Shown here one piece after another: positions 44,888 through 54,833 of a stretch of 64,000 nt of DNA; position 1 is the first letter of the stretch, and each line of letters starts with the position of its first letter. The stretch comes from Micrasema longulum (lineage: Eukaryota; Arthropoda; Insecta; Trichoptera; Brachycentridae), in NCBI GenBank assembly GCA_022494885.1, contig JAGVSM010005029.1, positions 1 through 64,000 on the forward strand. The letters are read 5' to 3'. The notes beneath the pieces were generated by a model that saw nothing but the letters and a program-made list of their open reading frames with translations, was not told the DNA's origin and did not search any database. The position numbers and the translations under genes are program-made.

Positions 44888-45060
44888 ATACTTTAGTATT
44901 TATTTTATAGGGTAAACAAACAGTATGTACAAAATATATTGACAATTTCTTTGTGTATTATTAGTCTAGGACACATGGGCACACACCAACAACATTGTTT
45001 TTATTTAAGACAATAATTTAAATTATGTTAAATATAACAAATGTAAAAGATAAGAAATGA
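44888..45060 (-). mobile_element. LINE 3' UTR fragment (minus)
   Basis: GTAAACAAACAGTATGTACA and TGTTAAATATAACAAATGTA match 31205-31350. Same orientation. Confidence 0.65.
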
Positions 45061-45137
45061 AAAAGATGTAAATAATAATAAATATAATGATTACCATAAG
45101 TACCCAATTGGAATGTGAACTTTTGTAAAAGGTATAA

Positions 45138-45281
45138 TATACAGGGTGGCCGGAGAAGTGACGTCCAAAGGAAAAAATGTAGGTGCCTCATGTTAAGGGG
45201 TATTCGAACCACCCCAATAAGTGACGTCCAAAGGAAAAAATGTAGGTGCCTCATGTTAAGGGGTATTCGAACCACCCCAAT
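45138..45281. repeat. 63-bp tandem duplication at an ACAGGGTGG-type repeat end
   Basis: Units 45156-45218 and 45219-45281 are identical by eye (AAGTGACGTCCAAAGGAAAA to GAACCACCCCAAT). They are preceded by TATACAGGGTGG. Because 63 is a multiple of 3, both strands give open frames that repeat a 21-residue block; this is not a gene. A similar ATACAGGGTGTTTGGC end occurs on the minus strand at about 63856-63876. Confidence 0.9.
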
Positions 45282-46660
45282 GTATGTTCTGCGATATTGC
45301 ATAGTTTTCTAGTTATGATTTTTTAATTGGTTTTTGAAAAATTTTGACCGGATCGGTTTTAATTATAATTTTTTTAATTTGTGGAAGGTTTTTTTTGAAA
45401 ATTTTTTTTTGCATCTTATTTAATTTAAATTGTGCTTTCACGCATAAAATAATCAACTTCGTAAGATCAATGGAACCTCCAAAAGTTTTGACCTAAAATT
45501 GAGAATTTACGTTTGAGCAAGTCAGACTTGAATTTTCAACTTTGAATTAAAAATATAAAAAGGCAATTTCATTGTTTTTGGATAACTTTGAAAACTGCTT
45601 CTAGACTCTCAGCTTTCATAATAATACAAAACAAAAATAACCTAATATAATAAAAAGTTGGCTTATTTTAATGTTGGCGTCAAACACAACAAACACTGTA
45701 AAAAGTGCAAATATATAGTTTTGGAAGTCGTACAGCTGAGAAAAGGTAGGTAATGGAACAATGGCAAATTAAAATTAACTAAATGTATATTGATAAACTG
45801 CTTGCAATGTCAATAATATTTTATGAAGAAAATTCATAGGTGAAAACCCACGTAGTTTGTAGAACACTTTTCAGTTGATGTAAATTTTTCTTAATTTTTA
45901 AAAATATTTTCATTGATTGGTGTCCTGGTACCTTACCTAAACTTTTTAGTTTTTACGCTAAACTTGTAAAAAAAGTTTTGAGAGCAAAGGTCGAACCGTA
46001 CTAGAGCGGCACTGCGTGGTACATTGCAACAACACGAAGTAACTACAGCTGCGCAGCACTTCATACAAAGTTTTGTCGCACAGCGCCGCTGAAGTACAAC
46101 AAGCAGTTTGACTTAGTGCTTGAGGAGAATATTCGGTATAATATGGTTTGATTTAATAACCAACATTAAAGTCTGAGAACAGACGCTGCAGCCTCCTGTT
46201 ATGAGCGGCTGAAGGGTGCAGCCGTGGACCTGCCTTAATCAAAGTTGCCTCTTCATACCTGTGGGCTCCTGCCATCCTGGAAGGCCGTTGATGATGATTT
46301 TTTGGCTTTATTCGATGGAAGTCAGGTATGCGGGATTGACATGGGAGGGGGTGAGTGCTGGCTAGCGATAGGGTCTCCTGGAGGCGTCTAATAATGTCCA
46401 CATGCCCTACTTAGCAGATGTGGAAGAGAATGAATTGAATATTTATCTTAGCAGAACCAACAGTTTGCTGTATGGTATTATTTGCAATTTATGACTAGTA
46501 CAGTATAAATTTTAACTAAAAGTAACAACTGTTATAAAATACATTAACCCAAATAATAAACAATGCAACATACAATATATTATATAATATTCTAGAAAAA
46601 TGGTATTAATACTAAAGATCATGGAAATGTAAAAAAAGTTTAATTCATCTCAATGTCTTT
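45282..46660. other. Unassigned DNA between the convergent genes
   Basis: AT-rich to about 45980, then a less AT-rich segment at 45980-46430 (CACTGCGTGGTACATTGCAA, GAAGGGTGCAGCCGTGGACC). The latter looks like repeat-derived coding remnants, with a minus-strand AHRYEEATLIKAGPR. No family assigned. Confidence 0.35.
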
Positions 46661-46664
46661 ATCA

Positions 46665-46785
46665 GCGGTGCTATTCTGAACGGCTCTCACGGCCGTAGAA
46701 AACACTCTTATCTCGCGAATTTTGTATGTAAATATGCGAGATAAAAGCTTATTCTACGGCCGCGAGAGCGTTTAGAATAGCACCC
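46665..46785. mobile_element. Family E palindromic MITE
   Basis: Arms of about 50 bp: left GGTGCTATTCTGAACGGCTC then CGGCCGTAGAA; reverse complement of the right GGTGCTATTCTAAACGCTCT then CGGCCGTAGAA. Both lead to TTATCTCGC around a short loop. A decayed copy is at 10297-10384. Confidence 0.85.
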
Positions 46786-47128
46786 CAGATGGTTACAATT
46801 AACATAACATGTGTCTTTTTTTCCAAATGAAAAGAAAAAGATGACATGTTACAAAAAAATTACAACAATAATGTATTCTCCTTCATTATTCTACAAAAAA
46901 TTAGGCAATAATTCATAGCATCTTCACCGTACACTGTGCAAATATCCCGAGCAGCTTTATTTCAGAGGTGTTGAAAACGCTCGCTTTCAATTCCATGATA
47001 TTCCATTTTTATGGCTTGTAATAAAATGAAATATATGCAATGTAAAAGCAAATTTCATTCGAATGACGTATAACATTTAATATTTAATTTTGGTGCTTAT
47101 TTTTAAATTTGGCAAAAAACAGACACAA

Positions 47129-47240
47129 TTTATTCTTCTTCTTGCGGTGCCTTGTCAGGTCTTCCCAACGTTGGCGATCACTGCGACGAAAGCTCCTCGG
47201 TCCTGCGCTACTCTTATATTCCGCAGCCAGGACAATTGCT
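47129..47240 (-). mobile_element. LINE 3' end (minus)
   Basis: The reverse complement ends VIANVGKT, stop, then CAAGGCACCGCAAGAAGAAG, matching the end of the 12.6-13.2 kb LINE (VIANVGDT, stop). Only the last 25 or so codons remain. Confidence 0.75.
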
Positions 47241-47432
47241 TATTGGATGTACTCGCCATAGATTCCTGGGATGATGACCAGAGTGGGTTCCCGTCGCCTT
47301 CTCTGGTGGATTTTTCTGTCGGGGTTACCTTCCCTTAGCTGGTTGGTTATGGTTTTGAGGCGCCAGACTGTGTTAACACAACTTATGTTAGACTTAATAC
47401 ACATACAAATTATACACTTATAAAAAATATTG

Positions 47433-47438
47433 TTTATT
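47433..47438 (-). terminator. MADF-BESS gene polyadenylation signal
   Basis: TTTATT on the plus strand (AATAAA on the minus strand) about 46 bp beyond the TAG stop at 47486-47484. Confidence 0.6.
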
Positions 47439-47483
47439 TGGCTTTGTCTCTGTTTCAATGTCATATTTTGCGAGTTATCATTT

Positions 47484-47831
47484 CTAGCTCCTCATAGAGT
47501 TCAATACCTTTATTCTTTTTTGTACAACTAAGTTTTGTATCTCGGCTTGCAGTTCCAAGGCATCTTGTAAAGGCAACTGTTTCATTTGTGTGGCGATACT
47601 TAATGCAAACGCTTCAAACTCATCTGCCTTCCGGGAATTGGAGGAAATGTCTCTCAGAATGTCCGCGCTGTCCATGTAGTGACGGTCTTCATTGTTTGGC
47701 GCTCGCCGTTTATGAGACGAGTTATAATTTATTTGTGGGTAAGATGGTGAGTTGCGCTGGATGACGTGTGGTTGGGTTTTATAATCCTGATCTTCGGAAG
47801 ATGATTCGTGAGGCATTTCGTCGTCCAGCAC
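47484..47831 (-). CDS. MADF-BESS gene exon 2 (linker and BESS motif)
   Basis: Starts with a GTG valine codon directly after TTTTCAG, so a reading that begins here uses no true start. 115 codons then TAG. The BESS motif occupies roughly the last 45 residues. Confidence 0.82.
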   Translation of the reverse strand: MLDDEMPHESSSEDQDYKTQPHVIQRNSPSYPQINYNSSHKRRAPNNEDRHYMDSADILRDISSNSRKADEFEAFALSIATQMKQLPLQDALELQAEIQNLVVQKRIKVLNSMRS

Positions 47832-50800
47832 CTGAAAATTTAAAAAATAATATTACATCTTTGTAAAAAATGTTAATTAAAACTCACGCACATTTATTTG
47901 TTTTTTGGTACCTACCTAATTCAATAAAAAAATACTTCATGCTAATGAGGAAGTTCAGTGCTACGGGAAATTAGATATAAAAAATGTTTTCTTACATGCG
48001 TTAAAAATTAGAGCATTTAATTGTATGGCGAAGTTTTTCTAAGCCGTATGAAAAAATTAACAAGTTTGAACTATGCCAAAAGTTTTTCCGAATCAACCAG
48101 TGATAGTGTTGTGATAGATTTTCGGTTTCCGGGAAGCTAACTCACTTATCAGCAGAACTCACCGACTAGAACTTGCGACGTCACGGGTGGAGTAATTTCA
48201 AAATAACAAGACTTTAAAAAATCATAGCGCTGATTATTGTCATTTCCTATTGGAAAAATATATATATATATTTTTTTTAAATTTGGCTTATTGACAGTCT
48301 ATTAACAAATAAAAAAGTTTTAAAAAAAACCACTTAACTTACTCATTAAACATACCTATATTTCAATAAAATACATTAAAGTTGCGGAAAACATATTTTC
48401 TAAAACTAATAAATTACTGTTACATCTGAGATAATAAATATTTGCATTATCATGAAAAAGGTGTCCTATATTATTTTACCTGTTTTAATTTGTTCATAGG
48501 TAATAAATAATATCTATCTTTATTTCAATAATAATCTAGTTTACAAGCTTCTATTTCAATAATGACTTCATTGAAAAAAAAGCATTTTTAAAATTATCCG
48601 TAGGGTGTAACAAAAATGTATTTTGTGAAATCAATAAAGATGTTAAATGAAATATTTTTTAGTATTGTACTAAAAAATCTTGCAGCTTAAGAGCACAGTT
48701 ATTTAGTTGTATAAATACAATACAAATACTTAGTATTCGACGTGACAAACTTTTTGAGTGTAAAAGATTGTACACGGTAACTAAATAGAAAAAGATGGAA
48801 CAGTTAAATGACACATAGGTTGGATAGTAATTACGATTTTTATTATGAACTCAAAATATGTAAAATTTGTCATGAAACATAAAAATCAAATTAAACAGAA
48901 TATTACGAAGATAACCTAATGCATATTTGGTTCCTTTTCGCTCCAAATTAAAATGCCTAGATATTTGGTGCTCTCAACCAAAACGGAGTGTGGAGGAGAC
49001 GGTTTAATCATGAATTAGAGACACTATATGGCAAATCCAACCTTGCATTTTTCATAGAAATAAGAAGATTACGATGGTTGGGCCATGTGCACAGAATGAA
49101 TGATCACTGTACCCCAAAAAAGATTCTTTATACTACTCTGAAAGGCAGACGAAGCAGAGGCAGGCCAAAATTAAGATGGCTGGATAATGTGAAAAGTGAC
49201 ATTAGAGCAATTGGCCTGACGAATTGGAGAAGAGCCGCAGGGTGCAGGGAGGAATAGAGACAGATTCCGGAGGAGGCCAGGGCCCACTACGGGCTGTAGC
49301 GCCATTGATGATGATGACTAAACAAAAATTAAAATAAATGTAATTGATGTTAGAGTTTATTTCCGAAAAGTATAGATTTTTTTAATAAACACAAAAAAAA
49401 CAATTTAGAACTTACTTCCTAACATGTAATTTTTTGATAAAATCTTTCAATTTCTTTGCATTTTGTGCCATTTTGTACTACTTTCCATAATTTTCAACTT
49501 TAAATAAAAAATACAAATATTATAAAAATAATTTTAAAAAACATAAATAAGTACTTTGCTTCTAATTTATCAAAATTTTCTTAAACCAATTAATGTTTTT
49601 AATTAATATTAGACACCGTGACAATGAGACACTCGCTAAACTGAATAAGATGTTCACTAAATCTCTAGTATGGTCATTTCAAAAGCAGTCACAACCGAAG
49701 GACATATATTATAAGACGTATGAGTGCGGAAGAAGCCAAGAATGTATATCAATATAGACGTGTGTGGTGGTCCATTCTCGCTGCCTACCCCTACAGGAAA
49801 TAACGTGATGATAGTAGTAGTGTTAACTTTACTAAAGGTAAGATTAAACGATTGCCCAAATTAAATGGAAAAAATTGTGATTTATCCTGTAGGTACTTAA
49901 AATTATTGATCAAATAGTTTAAAAACAAAAAAATAATAGTAAGGGGTCTTTTTAAAGCAATAAAACCATATTTTTGTTAAATATTCAGTCGTCTTCTTTA
50001 ATTTCTGTGTGTATTTTTTATGCGTTTTTTGTAATCTTGTCTTATTATTTTGAGCTTAATTACGTTTATTGAATTTTTACTGGTTCCTGGCCTTGGTGAA
50101 GATTGTGCCGCCAAAGCAATTTGTTTTTCTTTTTTTATCATCTTCTTTTTTTGCATTCTCCATTTCATTCTCACTATCTTTTTTTCTCTTCAGACATCTC
50201 TGAAATATTCTTTATATTACATTTTTAAAAAATCTGACGTTTTCTTTTTGGCTCCTCATACTTTTCAGCGTTGTTTATTAGTATTTTGCGGTAACGTCTC
50301 ATTTTTTCTGCTGAGGTGAGCGGCATACTACTGGCAAAAACTACAATCATCCACAAAGCCGCCTGGTCATTTTAGAAAATAACTTGAGACATAAATGATG
50401 TAAAGCTGATCTTTGGTTTGGTGAGAGTGTACGAAATTGCAACGTTTTACTGAGCATTTATCTCCTAAAATAAACAAGATGTCGAGATGTTTTTTTTTCA
50501 TTTGACTCTTCAATCATTTTGCTACAAAAATAATCTTTAAATTTCTTCATTATCTTTAATGATTATTTATAATAAAAACTAGCGATGCAACGGAAGTGTT
50601 GTAACGGAAGCAGAAACAGATGTAAAAAGTAAATTTTAGCGGAAACAGAAACGGATGCGGAAGCGGAAGTGTAAATACTGTGAAAAAATACTATAATATT
50701 CATATTATAAATATTATGGAACTGCTTTATTTTTGATACAAAATTCGCTCGTTAAGAATGCGTTACGTCAAATTGATTCAGTGCTGCCGCCTAATTTAAC

Positions 50801-53800
50801 GAATCAATTCATTTATAAATAAATAGGTATTCAATTTCTTGACTGACCTTTTGTTTTTTATTTTCCGATGAAAGTTTGACAGCTTCATCTAACTTCTCAA
50901 ACTCTACAAACTCTTTGGCGTGTATCGCTTTCAGGTGACTTTTTAAAGCGGTAGTTGTGCGGCCTTTTCGCGAATATATTTTGTCACATAGTTGACATCT
51001 GGCTGCTAGATCGTCAATTTCAACGAAATAGTTCCAAACAGGACTTGTTTTTGGTTTCATAATTGCACTTAAGCTGCACACATGACACAAATTAATCACT
51101 GAAACGTCACGACGTATAATAGCATAATCGTACAATGAAGTAAAAAAATAATGTAAATGTAAAGTAAACTAACGATGATCCATTCGAATGAAAATAATCG
51201 AATGCATTCAAATACAAAATTAATTGTAATAGTGAAAATCCGAATGCAGTAATTCATTCGAATGAATTAGTAATTGCGCAAAACGAATAAATTAGTAATT
51301 GTGCCAAATGAATGAATTAGTAATTTCAATTACGCCAACTTCACCCCGAATAAAAATTAGTAACTTTCAAACTAATGAATTTATTCGAATGCAAATAGAC
51401 CAATAGACGTGCGTAAAATCATTGCAATCATCCATTGCAAATGGACTAATGGGCGAGCTTTACACCGAATGAAATGAATGAAGTAATTTAGTAATAAGTT
51501 ATTACTAATTACAATTAGTGAGCGCCGGGAGATGTGTGCGAAGATTGAAATAAAATGCTTTTTGTTTTTTTGTAGTTACGTCGGCACAGATAAAGGGTAT
51601 AAGTAAAAGAGTATATTAAATAATAAAACGCATAATTTAATAATAAAGTGATGTATGTTTATGTATCTGATGGTTTATTTGTGTATTTAAAAATAATAAA
51701 ACTATCAAATCTGAAATCTCAACACAATAACAACTGATTGTAGTTTTACATGCGTGAACAAAATAACATCATAACAAACATGAAACAAAACTATTATAAT
51801 TTTCATCCTTTGTTTGACATATATATATTTATGTCAAGTGTAGTGATAAAAAATAGACCATAAATTAATACACCTATGTAAATACATTAAAGTAAGGATC
51901 AATGCGTAGTCTACTTTATTATTGCCATAGGTAAAAAAAAAAAACAAGTTGCCGTACACATGTACCTATCTAGATTTATAAGTTGTTGCTTTATTAATCC
52001 ATAGTAAGGGAGGTATTTTTTTATATTTTCGAACATATCTTTACCTATTTGCTTGTTTAAAAATCAGTATTGTTTTTAGAATTGTTTTTAGGTATTGTTT
52101 TTTTATTACGGTTACTTGATACGTTTTTTTATGACTTGCTAGAAATAAAATCCATGTTTGAATGTGAAGTGTTAGATACGGCATATTTTATAAAATAATT
52201 AAAATAATATATATAACAAATCGTATTTTTAGAAAGTCACGAACTTGAAGTTTTCACGTAATCTAAGTAAAATAGGTACATACCTATTCTTAAAGCACAG
52301 ATTTACCTCTCAAAAGACAATGTTTGTCTCTGAATAAATTTCTATGTCTATGGTATACCAGAAATGAATGATTCATCCGATTATTTAATTTATTCAATTA
52401 TTAATCATTCGATTATTTTCATCGGCATGTAAGCAAACGCGTTGCGAAAAGTGTCAAAAGCACGCGCCCGGCTCGCTTGTGGTTGGCTGGAACGCCTGGA
52501 ACACCCCTCCCGCGCGTGAAGTTCCGTTCAAATTTCCGTTATAAAAGTTGCGGAAACAGAAACAGAAACGAATGTCAAAAAAAATAAAATAAGAAAAGTA
52601 GCTTATGTGTAAATATTAAAATTTTTCATATATTTTCTTGTAATTAAAAAAAAAAAACAAACCATCACGCCGTTTCCCCGTAAGGGTAGGCAGAGAGGAT
52701 AGAACGCCACATCATTATATCTTTGCAAACAGATCTGGCTTCCTCTACATTCATACATCTTCTCATGCACGGGCGCCGATTATTTCGACTTTTGACATGT
52801 CCATCTTCTTCTATTTCTGCATCCATCAACGTTCGCATTGTAAATATTCTTAGCCGTTCTTTTGCTGTCCATTCGTTCTACATGTCCAAACCAGCGAAGA
52901 GCTCTTTTCTTGATTTTGTCGATAATGCAAGCATTTAGAGACAAGTGTCAGCCTTACATAAGGTACGGATCTCAACATTTGTGCATCTATCGTACATAGT
53001 TTTACCACACATTCGCCTGAGAGATCGCATTTCGACAGCATTCAGCCTACTTTCATCCCTGTTTTTCCAAGTCCATACTTCGCTCCCATACATCAGGGTC
53101 GGGACCAAGTCTTGTTTTTATCCGCATATAAAAAAAAAAAAACGAAAAAAAATTATTGAATCGAGAATATATTATTATTTTGGAGATTTTTATGCTTTTT
53201 GTAAAATAACATTAAATAGCCACATTAAAAACATGAATTTAACTATTGACTTAACTATCAACATTATAAAATATATTAAACTTATACTTATAATATAAAA
53301 ATCAACAAAAAAAATATACAGTATTAAAAGGGCCAATAATTATTACAATAACTGAGTTGTGAAATCTATTATGAAATAGCACAAGTTGCAGACAGGGGTG
53401 CATAGGGCACCGCGTTGGTAAACCAAATGCACCGTATTGAGATCACCTGTTACATGAAGGTAGGGTGAGCAGTCCTACGCTTCAGGTCCCAGTCCAAGAA
53501 CAATGAAATATTTCAGTTTATATAATCTTAAAAATCAATATTTCACGCCCACCCTGCCAGGAATCGAACCCAGCACCTCAAGAATAGTAGGCGAACGCGC
53601 CAACCACTAAACAACGAGGCGAACTTATTTCCACTCGATTTCTTTATTCGGGAATTTTAGCCTAGAGCAAAGTCGAAAATACTCGTCCGGGGTCCGGTTC
53701 TTACACAGAACTGTATTCTTCATCTGCCTGGACACAGACATGACATTGAGACACATAAAATTAATAAAAATTTAAAAAGAGTGTAGTTTACCGAAGAATT

Positions 53801-54124
53801 TGCTCTCGAAGATTTAAATTGCATAATTGCTTGGAGAAATGTCAGAGACACGAAATGCGGCCATCGCGACACATAAGCATCATGACATTTATGTCCTTTC
53901 GCTATCTTTTTTGATTCTGTATTAAACTGATTTCTGAGATTGTGAATTTTCCTGGTAATTTCATCCGGCGTCGTGTCGAATTTCAGGGCTATTTCTTCCA
54001 GAACGTTCCGTTTTTTAGGTTTACTGGAGTATTCTTTTAGTCTGATATTCCAAAGTATGGGTCTGGCCTCGTACGTGCGTATCAATTCTTCAACTTCGCT
54101 TTTGAGCCACTCTTTTTTTTCCAT
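47484..54124 (-). CDS. MADF-BESS domain protein (two exons, about 226 aa)
   Basis: Probable nuclear DNA-binding regulator of the insect MADF-BESS family. Exon 1 (54124-53792) encodes the MADF domain and exon 2 (47831-47484) the BESS motif. The donor (TCG then GTAAAC) and acceptor (TTTTCAG) are both phase 0, so the exons join cleanly into 226 residues, a normal family length. MADF: EVEELIRTYEARPILWN, LEEIALKFDTTPDEI, KIHNLRNQFNTE, then RWPHFVSLTFLQ. BESS: DEFEAFALSIATQMKQLPLQ and ALELQAEIQNLVVQKR. The linker is Ser/Asp/Asn-rich. The ATG at 54124 has a better context (AAAATGG) than one three codons upstream (54133). The intron of about 5.96 kb holds many repeats, including a same-strand hAT BED exon, and a possible alternative exon lies at 53723-53625. 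The gene is convergent with eIF3b. Confidence 0.8.
47947..48344. mobile_element. Family D MITE, full-length copy in MADF intron
   Basis: 398 bp with inverted ends GAGGAAGTTCAGTG / CACTTAACTTACTC, each flanked by AT. Central GTGATAGATTTTCGGTTTCC and ACGTCACGGGTGGAG blocks. Confidence 0.85.
48960..49312 (+). mobile_element. LINE C-terminal tail in MADF intron
   Basis: Frame 48988-49257: RRFNHELETLYGKSNLAFFI, EIRRLRWLGHVHRMND, KGRRSRGRPKLRWLDNVKSD and NWRRAAGCREE. A typical WLGHV-x-RM...GRP-x-RW LINE tail. It ends in GATGATGATGA at about 49307-49318. Confidence 0.85.
49685..49825 (+). mobile_element. LINE 3' end with GTAGTAGT terminus
   Basis: Diverged copy of 2409-2552 (AACCGAAGGACATATATTAT, AGACGTGTGTGGTGGTCCAT, CTGCCTACCCCTACAGG). 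Confidence 0.8.
50578..51140 (-). mobile_element. hAT-type transposon remnant
   Basis: A BED-finger exon on the minus strand is followed by an end-like TAGCGATGCAACGGAAGTG (50580-50598), of the form seen at insect hAT termini (GATG-AACGGAA). Purine-rich GGAAACAGAAACGGATGC repeats (50640-50660) recur at 52548-52575. The rest of the transposase is missing and the other terminus was not found. Confidence 0.6.
50848..51060 (-). pseudogene. BED zinc-finger exon of a hAT transposase
   Basis: 71 codons from ATG (51060) to a donor-like AAG then GTCAGT (exon end 50848). BED finger: SPVWNYFVEIDDLAARCQLC followed by SHLKAIH, giving C-x2-C-x16-H-x4-H with the aromatic N-terminal motif typical of BED fingers. 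The frame is clean, but no dimerisation (hATC) or catalytic exon follows. It lies in the MADF gene intron on the same strand, so it could be spliced into transcripts. Confidence 0.7.
51170..51530. repeat. Short interspersed TTCGAATGAATTA motifs
   Basis: Repeated CATTCGAATGAA and GAATTAGTAATT words, at least seven in 360 bp (for example 51183, 51203, 51259, 51276 and 51370). They may be subterminal motifs of the adjacent hAT remnant. Confidence 0.5.
52664..53120 (-). mobile_element. RTE-like LINE C-terminal region (minus)
   Basis: The reverse complement reads PTLMYGSEVWTWKNRDESR, LNAVEMRSLRRMCGK, then an FGHVERMDSKRT-like segment and the YPYGETA end. It is the longest copy of the family at 1887-2560. 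The start is at a GTATGGGAGCGAAG motif and the 3' terminus lies near the A-run at 52646. Confidence 0.85.
53547..53624 (-). mobile_element. tRNA-derived SINE head (minus)
   Basis: The reverse complement reads CCTCGTTGTTTAGTGGTTGG (box A region), then GCTGGGTTCGATTCCTGGCA (box B). It abuts the end of the candidate exon at 53625. Confidence 0.65.
53625..53723 (-). CDS. Candidate alternative terminal exon of the MADF gene
   Basis: Minus-strand ATG at 53723, directly after an acceptor-like TGTCCAGGCAG, opens 32 codons then TAA. It reads KNRTPDEYFRLC then SRLKFPNKEIEW, protein-like in composition. It lies 69 bp downstream of the MADF exon donor and joins in phase 0, so a transcript using it would encode MADF without BESS. 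The stop is followed at once by a SINE head. It could instead be a chance frame or the remnant of an older exon. Confidence 0.3.
   Translation of the reverse strand: MKNTVLCKNRTPDEYFRLCSRLKFPNKEIEWK
53792..54124 (-). CDS. MADF-BESS gene exon 1 (MADF domain)
   Basis: Covers the complete MADF domain, with conserved hydrophobic and Trp positions (LIRTYE, ILWNI, RWPHF). Ends ..SSRANSS before the donor. Upstream of the ATG, a TCTCGCGA motif lies at about 54177-54184 in a plausible core promoter. Confidence 0.85.
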
Positions 54125-54833
54125 TTTAAACATTTGAAAAGCATAAAACTCATATCATTCACTATTCGGATAGAAGTCTCGCGACACGAAAAGGAACCAT
54201 CACAGAATTCGGAGAGAAATGTCAGAAGTTGGAACGTCAAACACATCTCAAAACAAACAGAAAACGTATAAAATAAACGTACGAGTTAAACATGACCACT
54301 ATTTTTATCTTTCTTCCGACAATACGGTACAAATAAAAATACTTTTTGTTAAAATGTCACGTATCACTAATAAATTTATAAACTGAGCAACAGAGGAGCG
54401 TAATGTTGCCAGCTAAAAATGGACAAAAATATTTTTTGAAAAACACATTTTTCTTTTCGCTTTTGTTGAGCTTGTTTTGCACGACAGATGCCAAACAGTA
54501 CAATATTTTTGTTGTATTTGTTGACAATATCAAGTATCAAATAGCTAGTAGCGACATCTATCCACAAACTAAAGTACTAGGTAATATGAAATGTCAAAAG
54601 ATGTCGCTGATTACCACATTTACCCTGTCTAAATTAGACATGATTCTTTTTTGAAAATATTACCTGTATGAAGATATTACGTAAAAATAATTTATTTATT
54701 CAATTAAGTTATAATAATTAACTAAAAAATCATAAAACAACTTAAGATAAATAGTGTGGATCAGTATTTTCTGATCTCAAATAAATCAACAGTGGCTCAT
54801 TCTAGTAAACAGAAAATAAATAAGTATTTAGAC

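Noticed and set aside
45018..45312. Open frames with a repeated 21-residue block on both strands
   Set aside because: They are produced by the 63-bp tandem duplication of non-coding repeat DNA; no splice or start evidence.
47484..47831. Stand-alone BESS-domain gene with a start at 47831
   Set aside because: The first codon is GTG immediately after a TTTTCAG acceptor, so this is a downstream exon; phase matches the MADF exon.
50050..50319. Hydrophobic 89-codon open frame
   Set aside because: Phe/Leu/Ile-rich composition is what T-rich DNA encodes by chance; no start context, no relatives.
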